This document shows, piece after piece, positions 29,301 through 36,188 of a DNA stretch of 64,000 nt. The translations under genes and the position numbers were made by a program. Positions within the stretch are counted from its first letter, which is position 1. Every line of letters begins with the position of its first letter. The notes under the pieces are model-generated. The model did no database searches. It had not been told where the DNA came from and saw nothing but the letters and a program-made list of their open reading frames with translations. Origin of the DNA: Burkholderiaceae bacterium (lineage in GTDB: Bacteria > Pseudomonadota > Gammaproteobacteria > Burkholderiales > Burkholderiaceae_C); assembly GCA_030123545.1 (NCBI GenBank), contig CP126124.1:1984001-2048000 (forward strand). The letters are read 5' to 3'.

Positions 29301-31571
29301 GGCAACGACTACCGCCAGGTCGGCAGCGACGTGGTCGCGGCCAGCGGCGACGTGAACATCGCTGCCAAGGACGTTGCCATCTCCGAAGCCCGCAATACCC
29401 AGGCCTCGCAGCTCGACCAGAAATTCAGCCAGAGCGGCCTGAGCGTGGCCCTCTCCGGCGGCGTGATCAGCGTGGCGCAAAGCGCGGCAGCGAGCGCTCA
29501 GGGAGCGGTGCAGTCGGATAGCCGGCGCGACAAGCTGCTCAGTGCGCTCTCGCTCTATGGCAAGGGAGAGGATCTCGCCGCGGCCGCCCAAGCCGTCGGC
29601 AACGCGGGCAACGCCCAGGATGCCGCTGCCGCCAGTGGCATCAAGCTGAGCATCAGCATCGGCTCCGCGAAAAGCGAAAGCAGCAGTTCCTCCATCAGCA
29701 ACACCGGCTCGGCCAGCCATGTGCAGGCCGGCGGCAACGTCAACATCAAGACAACCGCAGGCGACATCACCGTGCAAGGCTCCGCGATCAACGCCGGCCA
29801 GGACGCGACGCTCGATGCCAAACAGAACATCAACTTGCTTGCCAGCGCCGACACCGAGAGCAACCGCAGCACCAACTCCAGCAGCAACGCAAGCGTCGGC
29901 GTGAGCTTCGGATTCGGCGCTAACGGCTTCGGCATCAGCCTGGACGTGGCAGCCAGCCGCGGCGCGGGCCAGGCCAACAGCGACAGCACCACCTGGAATA
30001 ACGCCCGGGTGGCCGCAGGCAACCAGCTCACGCTGCGCTCGGGCGGCGACACCAACCTGATCGGCGCGGTGGCCAGCGGCAATCAAGTCACCGCCGACGT
30101 GGGCGGCAATCTGCATATTGCCAGCCTGCAGGACACGGCCGTGAGCGACGCGAGCCAGCACACCGAGGGCTTTGCCATGAGCATCCCGATCTACGGCGCC
30201 ACCGGCTTCAGCGCCAGCGCAAGCAGCAACCGGCAAGACAGCCACGGCAACTACGCCAGCGTCTACCAGCAAAGCGGCATCGCCGCCGGCAACGGCGGCT
30301 TCGACATCAAGGTTGCAGGCCACACCCAGCTCGACGGCGCCGTCATCGCGAGCAGCGCCCCCGCCGACCAGAGCCGGCTGCAGACCACTACCCTCTCCAC
30401 CACCGACATCCAGAACCGCATGGACGCCAGCGCCAGCTCAAGCGGCATGAGCATCGGCACCGACGTGGCAAGCGGCTACGGCGCCGCCAAGGGCGCACTG
30501 GGCAACCTGCTGAACCACGGCAGCGCAGGCGTATCCGATGCCAGCATCAGTAAGAGCGCCATCAGCGCAGGGCAGATCACCCTTGGCGGCGTCATCACCG
30601 ACACCAGCACCAAGCCGCTTGCCGACAGCAACGGCCGGGCCATCAACATCGACACGAGCGACACCAACCGAGTCCTCGCCAACGCCGACCTGGGCCAACT
30701 GCAACAGACCGCGCAGGACAAGCAGGCGAGCAACATGCTGGTGGCGAGTACCGTGACCGTGATTGGTGACCCCGTCGCCGCGGCCGCGGCCGGCAAAAAA
30801 ATCAGCTTGCAGATTTGCGATGCGAATGGGCAAAGCTGCGCGAGCAAACAAGTGGACCCCAGCCAGATCGTCAAGGGCCCCGATGGCAACATCTACGTCT
30901 ACAACAACGGCATCTTCAACAACGAGCAACAGGCGCTTGCCAACGCAGCCAAGCAAAGCAGCTCCGAAGCGAACCAGCAAGGGGTCTACGTCGTGGTCAA
31001 CCCCTACACCGGCAACACAGTGAGCGAACTGGTGTACGCCGGATACGACAAACTCAACAACATGCTCGGCGCCGCACTACCCATCACCGGGTCGAGTGAG
31101 GCCAACATCGACATCCGCGACCAGGCAGCCCAGCAAGGCGCGCAGGTGGTGGAAGTCGACCATAGTCGCGGGTCGCTCACGGGCATGAACGCGCTGCAAG
31201 CCCAAGCCAATGCAGGCCAGAGCGACGTGCCCCTGTCGAGCGTGACCTTCAACGGCGCGGCGGCGAACGCGCAGGCCATGGCCAACCTGTGCGCTACGGC
31301 CTCAGGGGGCGGCTGCACAGTGCAACAGTCCACACACCAGGATGACCCGGTGGGCACGTGGATTGGAGGCAACCCGGCGACCGGTGGCGCGGCGGGGACG
31401 TCGATGCTTGATGCCCATACGAACTATTCAGGCCAAGTGCCGGCACCGTTCTTGCCGAATGGCCAGCCAAATCGCGAGCGAACCGGTGTCGACAAGACTT
31501 GGGGATCAGGTCAATACAGTCAACCTGTTGTCGTACCGCCAATCAGCGCTGATATGGGAGCGCCGCGATGA
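23307..31571 (+). CDS. two-partner secretion filamentous hemagglutinin-like exoprotein (TpsA) with hydrolase-like C-terminus
   Basis: 2754 residues. Extended signal peptide MNQRIHRIVFNRRRGQLMAV (ESPR) followed by a hydrophobic core ending LALAQ near residue 72. TPS domain (about 72-330) with NPSGISVNGGGFINASGVTL. Long beta-helical body rich in N-x-G repeats, hemagglutinin repeats around 1700-2300 (VQGSAINAGQDATLDAKQNI). No VENN pretoxin motif was seen. The last 150 residues look like an alpha/beta hydrolase: Ser2620 in VEVDHSRGSLTG, Asp2679/2680 in THQDDPVG and His2704 in DAHTNY. The stop overlaps the downstream lipoprotein ATG. Probably a large surface adhesin or contact-dependent effector. 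Confidence 0.9.
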   Translation: MNQRIHRIVFNRRRGQLMAVAETATNAGKAAGGERRSAGARRRGKAATHGALATLAVLSMLMATADPALAQIVANPHAPGTRQATVLNAGNGVPLVNIQTPNAAGVSMNSYSQFDVQKNGAVLNNSRTNAQTQLGGWVQGNPWLATGPASVIVNQVTSGNPSLLNGYVEVAGRRAGVVIANPSGISVNGGGFINASGVTLTTGVPQFGGNGALTGYSVQGGQISVGGQGLDLSGTDYAQLLARAVTVNAGIWANNLKVVTGINDISADASSVAASGAAPQGATPAFAVDVAQLGGMYAGKIFLVSTEAGLGVRNAGTLAASSGPLTLSADGKLSNTGTVAANAAGQDVTLNVQGLANSGTVASQHDVHLTDAGTASSNSGRINADGQFVATTNTLVNQAGGSIAAQGLQITAQTLQNAGTLQQTGAQALNIQTANLANSGAGAVIGAPLTSTNVGGASAAPPGSGSAASGSAAPSTATGGSSTVATGGTTAPAQVLPTGRIQAAQGVQNSGQILANGATDVTTSQSLANSGTLNVRNLSATGSFDNSQGQTQVESFAGAQTSFANQGGRFFSTADLNLSAQSLDNSGGQIQSGAALTVVSAGAVNNTGGQLLAAGALRVSASGAVTNTGGRMLGDAGVTLASAILANDQNGAIGSAAGAVAISTGALNNRGGTLVAANALAVDSAGLDNTQGTVATTQAGSTLALSGHGGNIVNSGSGAQGGILSAGTLSVDAQGGQLINSNGGVIAAVGDVALAAATIANQGGAIASNANVQIASTAASGTGIDNSASGQIQAQGNLTLAAGSAGIANGTGSMAANQNVAIVNGGVLDNSHGTIRAGQSLAMTDAQVASGAAVAAATQDVVNTGGTLQAGQSLAVQSRSLSGDGSVQSGGDLSVALASGFTETAGGTLAANGRLSLSSQGDITNQGQIGGGSAVSVAAGNINNQAGASITSAGATTVSASGALTNRGLIDGSDTQIDAGTVNNIGTGRIYGDHLSIAADTVNNQAETVGGTTKSATIAARGTLDIAAQVLSNTGGSTVLSLGDMNLAGALDANRSATQGQMAAIRNDGSTIEAGGNLLLAAAEIDNTNANLVLQRVLVASTSQPDMVQLPGGQPLAQSNFAWQLQDNPGINVAGGPALVLTGFTGGPELVQPAHPDRYSIQYPPAYVPEHSVCSVGDGSSCTAVPASLEPRNSPRFAQYGVNPPPQVAVPQPDPTAYGAIAMPTGSPMDGTVSTTYYWPAGSNQAGYNAALAGYNADQAAYISAAQALNDAITAANTENRRILGYSGGENYTAITGVVQQVSEDRVVQSSPGRITAGGDLTITGQLNNSDSSVIAGGNISIAAGNLNNAATQGTQTTTTSGTAQQYHITYHSGGMFGSASYSDDPQGAPAPFTSTTAQSIDLGTTVLLQGAPPALGAGVSANGNTGRNVGSAGPPVAGLSQVPHTGNAPPTVSQYPTTSAAGQPLTVRTLAGGPALPTSSLYTLNPSNPNAPLVETDPAFTNRGQWLGSNYLLGLLGVDPASTQQRLGDGFYEQQLVAQQVAQLTGRRFIGDYTREDQEYQALMDAGATFAEQFDLRPGVALTASQIAQLTSDIVWLVSEAVTLPDGSTRQVLVPRLYVLAQSGDFAPSGALISGNSVAIAAGSGGGTVTNSGTIAGRNAVQISATDIADIGGRITGNQVGLAATRDINVVGGSVEAVQTLLASAGRDINVASSTRTNQGGTQENGYSNTVLDRVGSLSVTGTSVDSADPSSGVLQVSAGRDVNLSGASVSNAAVGGRASIEATRDLNLSTVATSSQLNMGFGEGRHLNQGASSETGTQINTAGDLNLQAGRDLTARAAQVQAQGALAASAGHDLTITTGQATQSLDDAYHYQGKSLLGSSSGGAADTIRAGNALSSNFGGNTAELKAGNDLAVQGSTVIGDKGASLTAGHDIAITAAQNQSNETHSQQEAQSGLFSGGGVGFTIGNRQQSSTMQGATTASVGSTVGAIAGDVTMEAGNDYRQVGSDVVAASGDVNIAAKDVAISEARNTQASQLDQKFSQSGLSVALSGGVISVAQSAAASAQGAVQSDSRRDKLLSALSLYGKGEDLAAAAQAVGNAGNAQDAAAASGIKLSISIGSAKSESSSSSISNTGSASHVQAGGNVNIKTTAGDITVQGSAINAGQDATLDAKQNINLLASADTESNRSTNSSSNASVGVSFGFGANGFGISLDVAASRGAGQANSDSTTWNNARVAAGNQLTLRSGGDTNLIGAVASGNQVTADVGGNLHIASLQDTAVSDASQHTEGFAMSIPIYGATGFSASASSNRQDSHGNYASVYQQSGIAAGNGGFDIKVAGHTQLDGAVIASSAPADQSRLQTTTLSTTDIQNRMDASASSSGMSIGTDVASGYGAAKGALGNLLNHGSAGVSDASISKSAISAGQITLGGVITDTSTKPLADSNGRAINIDTSDTNRVLANADLGQLQQTAQDKQASNMLVASTVTVIGDPVAAAAAGKKISLQICDANGQSCASKQVDPSQIVKGPDGNIYVYNNGIFNNEQQALANAAKQSSSEANQQGVYVVVNPYTGNTVSELVYAGYDKLNNMLGAALPITGSSEANIDIRDQAAQQGAQVVEVDHSRGSLTGMNALQAQANAGQSDVPLSSVTFNGAAANAQAMANLCATASGGGCTVQQSTHQDDPVGTWIGGNPATGGAAGTSMLDAHTNYSGQVPAPFLPNGQPNRERTGVDKTWGSGQYSQPVVVPPISADMGAPR

Positions 31572-32068
31572 CCCGATTGCAAACGCTTTATCTGGCAATC
31601 GCTAGTGTCTGCTCTTTGGCGCTGTCGGGCTGTGCATTGGGAGATATTGATGTCGCCGCCGTAGGCCCGCCGAATCTGTATTGGGTCAAGCGTGGGGTAA
31701 GCCCTCAAATGCAAGAAGCAGATATGGTTTCGTGCGTGCGAGGAAAAGAGCGGCCGCTGATTGACGTCATCAACGACCAAGATGAGTGTTTGCTGAAGAA
31801 AGGGTACACATTCATTCCAAGGCCGCCCGGATATAGAAACGTATGCACAGTTGGTGGGTTGCGAGATGAATTCGCCTGTCGTGTCTGGCGAGGCGAGATC
31901 ACCGTACAGCCGGATGAGCCAGCACCGCCACCTCCAAAACCACAGTCAGCCCCGACAACTCCACCGAATTACGACCAGCTCAACCCGCCTTCGTCGATCT
32001 TGCAGGACGCGGTGACAAGGCAGAGCAATCAGGACACCAATCAATTGCTGAGAGGGATCAAGAGATAA
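31568..32068 (+). CDS. small lipoprotein, candidate immunity partner of the TpsA
   Basis: 166 residues. Lipoprotein signal with lipobox LSGC (Cys22). The mature part has four more cysteines (MVSCVRG, DECLLKK, NVCTVGG, FACRVWR), a KGYTFIPRPPGY segment and a Pro-rich tail (PAPPPPKPQSAP). No family recognised. ATGA overlap with tpsA makes the pair translationally coupled. If the TpsA C-terminus is a toxic hydrolase, a periplasmic lipoprotein here is the expected place for immunity; this is inference. IS5 copy A begins 68 bases downstream. Confidence 0.6.
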   Translation: MTRLQTLYLAIASVCSLALSGCALGDIDVAAVGPPNLYWVKRGVSPQMQEADMVSCVRGKERPLIDVINDQDECLLKKGYTFIPRPPGYRNVCTVGGLRDEFACRVWRGEITVQPDEPAPPPPKPQSAPTTPPNYDQLNPPSSILQDAVTRQSNQDTNQLLRGIKR

Positions 32069-32136
32069 GAAAGCGGCCTCGCTCGCTCGGATAGCACTGG
32101 CGCGCCTTCGGCACCCATTGCTCGACGGTTCCTTAA

Positions 32137-33320
32137 GGATGATCTGCATAAACCCCGGGCAAGTGTGCTTGCCGGGTCGAGATTGAGGGGCGAAGATTCG
32201 AGCCATGAAGCAAGCCGACCTGGGACTGAATCTGACCACGAAGCGAACGCGCAAGCGGGAGTTTCTGGCGCAAATGGAACGGGTGGTGCCGTGGGCAGCG
32301 CTGGTGGAGTTGGTGGGGCCCTACGCGCCTGAGGGCCGACGCGGCCGGCCGCCGTTCTCGGTGGACACCATGCTGCGTATCCACTTCATGCAGCAGTGGT
32401 TCACGCTCAGCGACCCGGCGATGGAAGAAGCGCTGCACGATACACCTCTGTTTCGCGAGTTCGCTGGTCTGGGGTGGGACAGTCGGCTGCCCGACGAGAG
32501 CACGATCCTGCGGTTCCGACATCTTCTGGAGAAGCACAAGCTGGCCGATCAAATCCTGGCGGTGGTCAATGATCTGCTGCGCGACAAGGGCCTGCTGCTC
32601 AAAGCCGGGACGGTAGTCGACGCCACGCTGATCTCGGCACCGAGTTCGACCAAGAACGCCAGCGGCAAGCGCGACCCCGAGATGCACCAGACCAAGAAGG
32701 GCAACCAGTGGTACTTCGGGATGAAGGCGCACATCGGCGTCGATGCCGACTCGGGCCTGGTGCACACGGTGCGCGGCACCGCGGCCAACGTCAACGACGT
32801 GATCGAGGCCAACAGCCTGCTGCATGGCGAGGAGGCCGACGTCTTTGCCGATGCGGGCTACCAGGGCGCAGCCAAGCGACCCGATGCCAGGGGAGAGGTG
32901 AACTGGCACGTCGCGATGCGATCGGGCAAGCGCCGAGCGCTGGACAAGACCAAGACGGTGGACAGCCTCATCGACCAAGTCGAGCGCATCAAGGCCAGCG
33001 TTCGCGCCAAGGTCGAGCATCCCTTCCGCGTGATTAAGCGGCAGTTCGGGCACGTCAAGGTGCGCTACCGTGGACTGAAGAAAAACACCGCACAACTGAG
33101 CACGCTGTTCGCGCTGTCGAACCTGTGGATGGTCCGCGCGAAGTTGTTGGCACTGGATGGGCAAGTGCGTCCGAAAGCGGCAAATGCAGCCTGAGGACGC
33201 ACAGAAAGCGTGCATCGAACGCATGGATGAATCCCTCGCGGCGCTCATTGCGCCAGAACCCGGCCGATTCGTCGTTGTCATGCCCACGTTCGTACTGGAT
33301 GTGAATTGATCAGACTGTCC
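32137..33320 (+). mobile_element. IS5-family insertion sequence, copy A (1184 bp)
   Basis: Left end GGATGATCTGCATAA and right end (reverse complement) GGACAGTCTGATCAA form imperfect inverted repeats. Flanks are TTAA (32133-32136) and TTAG (33321-33324), consistent with the YTAR target of the IS5 family though not identical. Contains one intact transposase gene. The right flank TTAG is shared with IS5 copy B. Confidence 0.8.
32205..33194 (+). CDS. IS5-family transposase (copy A), intact
   Basis: 329 residues, DDE transposase. N-terminal DUF772-type region (RPPFSVDTMLRIHFMQQWF, LPDESTILRFRHLLEKH), then catalytic Asp in GTVVDATLISAP, second Asp in DVFADAGYQGA and Glu in [14 protein letters not shown]. 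Same length as the reconstructed copy B transposase (329 residues) but clearly diverged from it, so the two arrived separately or long ago. No frameshift seen. Confidence 0.92.
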   Translation: MKQADLGLNLTTKRTRKREFLAQMERVVPWAALVELVGPYAPEGRRGRPPFSVDTMLRIHFMQQWFTLSDPAMEEALHDTPLFREFAGLGWDSRLPDESTILRFRHLLEKHKLADQILAVVNDLLRDKGLLLKAGTVVDATLISAPSSTKNASGKRDPEMHQTKKGNQWYFGMKAHIGVDADSGLVHTVRGTAANVNDVIEANSLLHGEEADVFADAGYQGAAKRPDARGEVNWHVAMRSGKRRALDKTKTVDSLIDQVERIKASVRAKVEHPFRVIKRQFGHVKVRYRGLKKNTAQLSTLFALSNLWMVRAKLLALDGQVRPKAANAA

Positions 33321-33663
33321 TTAGGGATGGTCTGCACAACACTCGCCGCGACGAGGGCTGACGTGTGATGTTTCAGGTGGTGGTATCCGCAGCGCGAATT
33401 GGCACATTTGAGGGTCGATTTGCACCTCTTTGTTGGCCTTGTGGGCCGCTGCGGGCGCACTCATCCCCAGGCCTCCTTCAAGAGCGTTCGGCGCACCATC
33501 CACAGATTGGAGAGCGCGAACAGCGTGTACAGCTGCGCCGTGTTCTTGGCAAGGCCCCGGTAGCGCACCTTTACATACCCGAACTGGCGCTTGATCACCC
33601 GGAACGGGTGTTCCACCTTCGCCCGGATGCTGGCCTTCACGTGTTCGAGCTTGTCCAGGATCG

Positions 33664-35093
33664 GGAGTGTCTGAATTTTTGTGTGCGAGGTGCTCGGAGA
33701 CTTGTCCACGGCGGCGTGCGTCGCTTGCGACGAACGCAAAGCCGCGGTGGGCAAGTCGGTCTCCATCTTACGCACCGGCCTTCGTGAACCGATCTTCGTA
33801 GAGGATCGCGAATTGGTTCATTGCCTCCTTCCAGTTGTGCGCCGCGCGGCTCCAGTCGGCCGTGATGTTGCGCAGCGCCAGCCAGATCAGCTTGGTGGCC
33901 GCGTCGTCGCTGGGGAAGTGGCCGCGGGTCTTGATGATCTTCCTCAGCCGCGCGTTGATGCTCTCGATCGCGTTGGTGGTGTAGATCACTCTGCGGATGG
34001 ACGGCGGGAACGCGAAGAACGGAATCACGCGATCCCAGGCCCGGCGCCAGGCGCCCGCGACGGTGGGGAACTTCTGGCCCCAGGGACCGCGCTCGAAGGC
34101 ATCGAGCTCGGCCTGTGCCGCCTCGGCGCTGGTGGCCGTGTAGATCGGCTTGATGGCCGCGGCCAGCGCCTTCCTGTCCTTCCAACTCGCGTAGTCCAGC
34201 GAGTTGCGGATCAAGTGCACGATGCACGTTTGCAGCGTGGTGGCCGGGAACACCGCGCCCAGGGCCTCGGCCATGCCCTTGAGGCCATCGGTGACGGCGA
34301 TCAGAATGTCGCCCACGCCGCGGGTCTTCAGGTCGTTGAACACCTTCATCCAGAACTTGGCACCCTCGGTGCCTTCGATCCACAGCCCCAGGATGTCGCG
34401 CGTACCGTCGGGAAGGATCCCCAGGGCCAGGTAGATGGCCTTGTTGCGCACCACCGCGTCTTCCCTGATCTTCACGCGCAGCGCGTCGAAGAACACCACC
34501 GGGTACATCGGCTCCAAGGGCCGCGCTTGCCAAGCCGTCACCTCGGCCATGACCGCGTCGGTGACCGAGCTGATGAACTCGGCGCTGACCTCGACACCGT
34601 AGCTCTCTTGCAAGAAACCCTGGATCTCGCGCATGGTCATGCCGCGCGCGTACATGGCGATGATCTTGTCATCGAAGCCGGTGAAACGGCGCTCGTGCTT
34701 GGGGATCAAGAGCGGCTCGAAACTGCCTTCGCGATCGCGTGGCACCTCGATGCGCAGCGGGCCATCATCGGTCAGTACGGTCTTGGCGCTCTTGCCGTTG
34801 CGCTGGTTGGCCGCCCCCTCGGGCTTGGCGTCGCCGCTCGGGTAGCCCAGGTGGTGGCCGAGTTCGGCGCCCAGCGCGCGCTCGATCAGCGCCTTCTTGA
34901 ACGCCATCGACGCGGCGTTGACCGCCTCGCCGCTCATCGGGCCGGTCACGAACCGGTCAATCAGTTCCCTCGGGATCGACGGCAGCGCCGCCGACCTGGC
35001 GGCTATGGCCGCGTTCTTCATCTTCGTCTTGCTTGGCATACATGCTCCTGGTCGTCATCCTATGCCTCGCACACAAAATTCAGGACAGGCTCC
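33664..35093 (-). mobile_element. IS256-family insertion sequence (1430 bp) nested in IS5 copy B
   Basis: Terminal inverted repeats: left GGAGTGTCTGAATTTTTGTG, right (reverse complement) GGAGCCTGTCCTGAATTTTG, both continuing TGCGAGG. Flanked by a perfect 8-bp duplication CAGGATCG (33656-33663 and 35094-35101), the canonical IS256 duplication size. This is the youngest event of the nest. Confidence 0.9.
33768..35039 (-). CDS. IS256-family transposase, intact
   Basis: 423-residue mutator-type DDE transposase. Visible: [20 protein letters not shown], the catalytic Asp in [15 protein letters not shown], second Asp in [11 protein letters not shown], the conserved C/H motif [13 protein letters not shown] and catalytic Glu in [20 protein letters not shown]. 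Full length for the family and apparently functional. Confidence 0.94.
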   Translation of the reverse strand: MPSKTKMKNAAIAARSAALPSIPRELIDRFVTGPMSGEAVNAASMAFKKALIERALGAELGHHLGYPSGDAKPEGAANQRNGKSAKTVLTDDGPLRIEVPRDREGSFEPLLIPKHERRFTGFDDKIIAMYARGMTMREIQGFLQESYGVEVSAEFISSVTDAVMAEVTAWQARPLEPMYPVVFFDALRVKIREDAVVRNKAIYLALGILPDGTRDILGLWIEGTEGAKFWMKVFNDLKTRGVGDILIAVTDGLKGMAEALGAVFPATTLQTCIVHLIRNSLDYASWKDRKALAAAIKPIYTATSAEAAQAELDAFERGPWGQKFPTVAGAWRRAWDRVIPFFAFPPSIRRVIYTTNAIESINARLRKIIKTRGHFPSDDAATKLIWLALRNITADWSRAAHNWKEAMNQFAILYEDRFTKAGA

Positions 35094-35936
35094 CAGGATC
35101 GCGCCCATGGGCGTGCTCTTGTCCAACGCGCGGCGCTTACCCGGGCGCATGGCCACATGCCAGTTGACCTCGATGTCCCGCGTCTCCTCGCGCTTGGCCA
35201 CGCCCTGGTAGCCTGCATCGGCGAACACGTCGGCTTCTTCCCCGTGCACCAGCGCACCGGCCTGCGTCACATCGTTGACGTTGGCCGCCGTGCCCACCAC
35301 CGTGTGCACCAGGCCCGAATCGGCGTCCACGCCAATGTGCGCCTTCATGCCGAAGTGCCATTGATTGCCCTTCTTGGTCTGGTGCATCTCGGGGTCGCGC
35401 TCACCGCTGTCGTTCTTGGTCGAACTCGGTGCGGCAATCAGCGTGGCGTCGATGGCCGTGCCGTTCTTGAGCAGCAGGCCCTTGGCCGTAAGCGTGGCAT
35501 TGACCGTGGCCAGCAACTGCAGGCTCAGGTTGTTCTTCTCCAGCAGATGGCGGAACCGAAGAATGGTGCTCTCGTCGGGGAGGTTCTCCTCGCCCATGTC
35601 CAGCCCGGCGAACTCGCGAAACATCGGCGTGTCGTACAGCGCCTCTTCCATCGCCGGGTCCGACAGGTTGAACCACTGTTGCAGGAAGTGGATGCGCAGC
35701 ATCGTCTCAACAGCAAACGGCGGGCGACCGCCTTTGGCTCCGGGTGCCGGCGCGTACGGGGCAATCAGCGCCACCAGCTCATCCCACGGCACTACCAGAT
35801 TCATCTCGTCGAGGAACTCGCGCTTGCGCGTCCTCTTCGGTTTGCGCTCGAATCCTGTAGTGCCAAGGCTCATTTGTTTCATCTGCATTCAACGCACGAG
35901 GTACTCTATCGGGGGACTTGTGCAGACCATCCTTAG

Positions 35937-36012
35937 GGGAGCACTTGGTGGTATTGACGGAGGAGGCAAACCACAAGTCACCGTTGACATCATCAAACGC
36001 ATCAGTCCGTGA
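35937..36012 (+). pseudogene. short 3' coding remnant next to the IS nest
   Basis: Directly past the IS5 copy B target duplication an open frame reads GALGGIDGGGKPQVTVDIIK then RISP and a TGA at 36010. It has no start and looks like the last 24 residues of a protein whose 5' part was lost to the IS insertions. It may be a cut-off toxin or immunity C-terminus of the TPS locus; identity unknown. Confidence 0.35.
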
Positions 36013-36032
36013 CATGCCCGATCGCAATTCCT

Positions 36033-36188
36033 GACGACCTCGACCTCACCGGCTCCACCGTTCAGGCCCAGAACGGCGCCACGCTACTGGCGGGCAACAA
36101 CATCACCATCCAGAGCGCCGCCAACACCCGAGAGGAGACCCACACGGCCAGCAGTTCAGGTTCGGGCTTCGGCCTCAGCGGCTACTAG
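36033..36188 (+). pseudogene. hemagglutinin-repeat fragment of a second TpsA module
   Basis: 51 codons encoding DLDLTGSTVQAQNGATLLAG, NNITIQSAANTREETHTASS and SGSGFGLSGY, a clear hemagglutinin repeat of the FhaB/CdiA body. It has no start. The closing TAG lies in the CTAG target duplication of the adjacent IS1380 element and then joins acetyltransferase sequence on the far side. This is a scrap of a displaced (orphan) tpsA copy left by recombination. Confidence 0.7.

Larger units (their letters stand above)
33461..35888 (-). pseudogene. IS5-family transposase (copy B), split by IS256 insertion
   Basis: The 5' part runs 35888 to 35102 and the 3' part 33663 to 33461. Joining them across one copy of the target duplication restores an unbroken 329-residue protein reading [20 protein letters not shown] at the junction, collinear with copy A (TVDSLIDQVERIKASVRA). 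So the gene was intact before the IS256 element landed. Catalytic residues are present: AIDATLIAAP, DVFADAGYQGV and [13 protein letters not shown]. Confidence 0.88.
33325..35932 (-). mobile_element. IS5-family insertion sequence, copy B, interrupted by IS256
   Basis: Ends are GGATGGTCTGCACAA at 33325 and its exact complement TTGTGCAGACCATCC ending at 35932. It is flanked on both sides by TTAG (33321-33324 and 35933-35936), a 4-bp IS5 target duplication. Without the nested element (1430 bp plus an 8-bp duplication) it would be 1170 bp. Its right-hand TTAG marks the junction with older locus sequence. Confidence 0.85.

Noticed and set aside
28677..30323. 548-codon minus-strand frame opposite tpsA
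   Set aside because: Same artefact as the larger antisense frame; Val/Ala/Gly-rich with no recognisable motif.
23307..31571. Tandem short repeats in tpsA as a possible CRISPR or VNTR
   Set aside because: Repetition is at protein level (beta-helix repeats) with varying DNA and no regular spacer-repeat structure.
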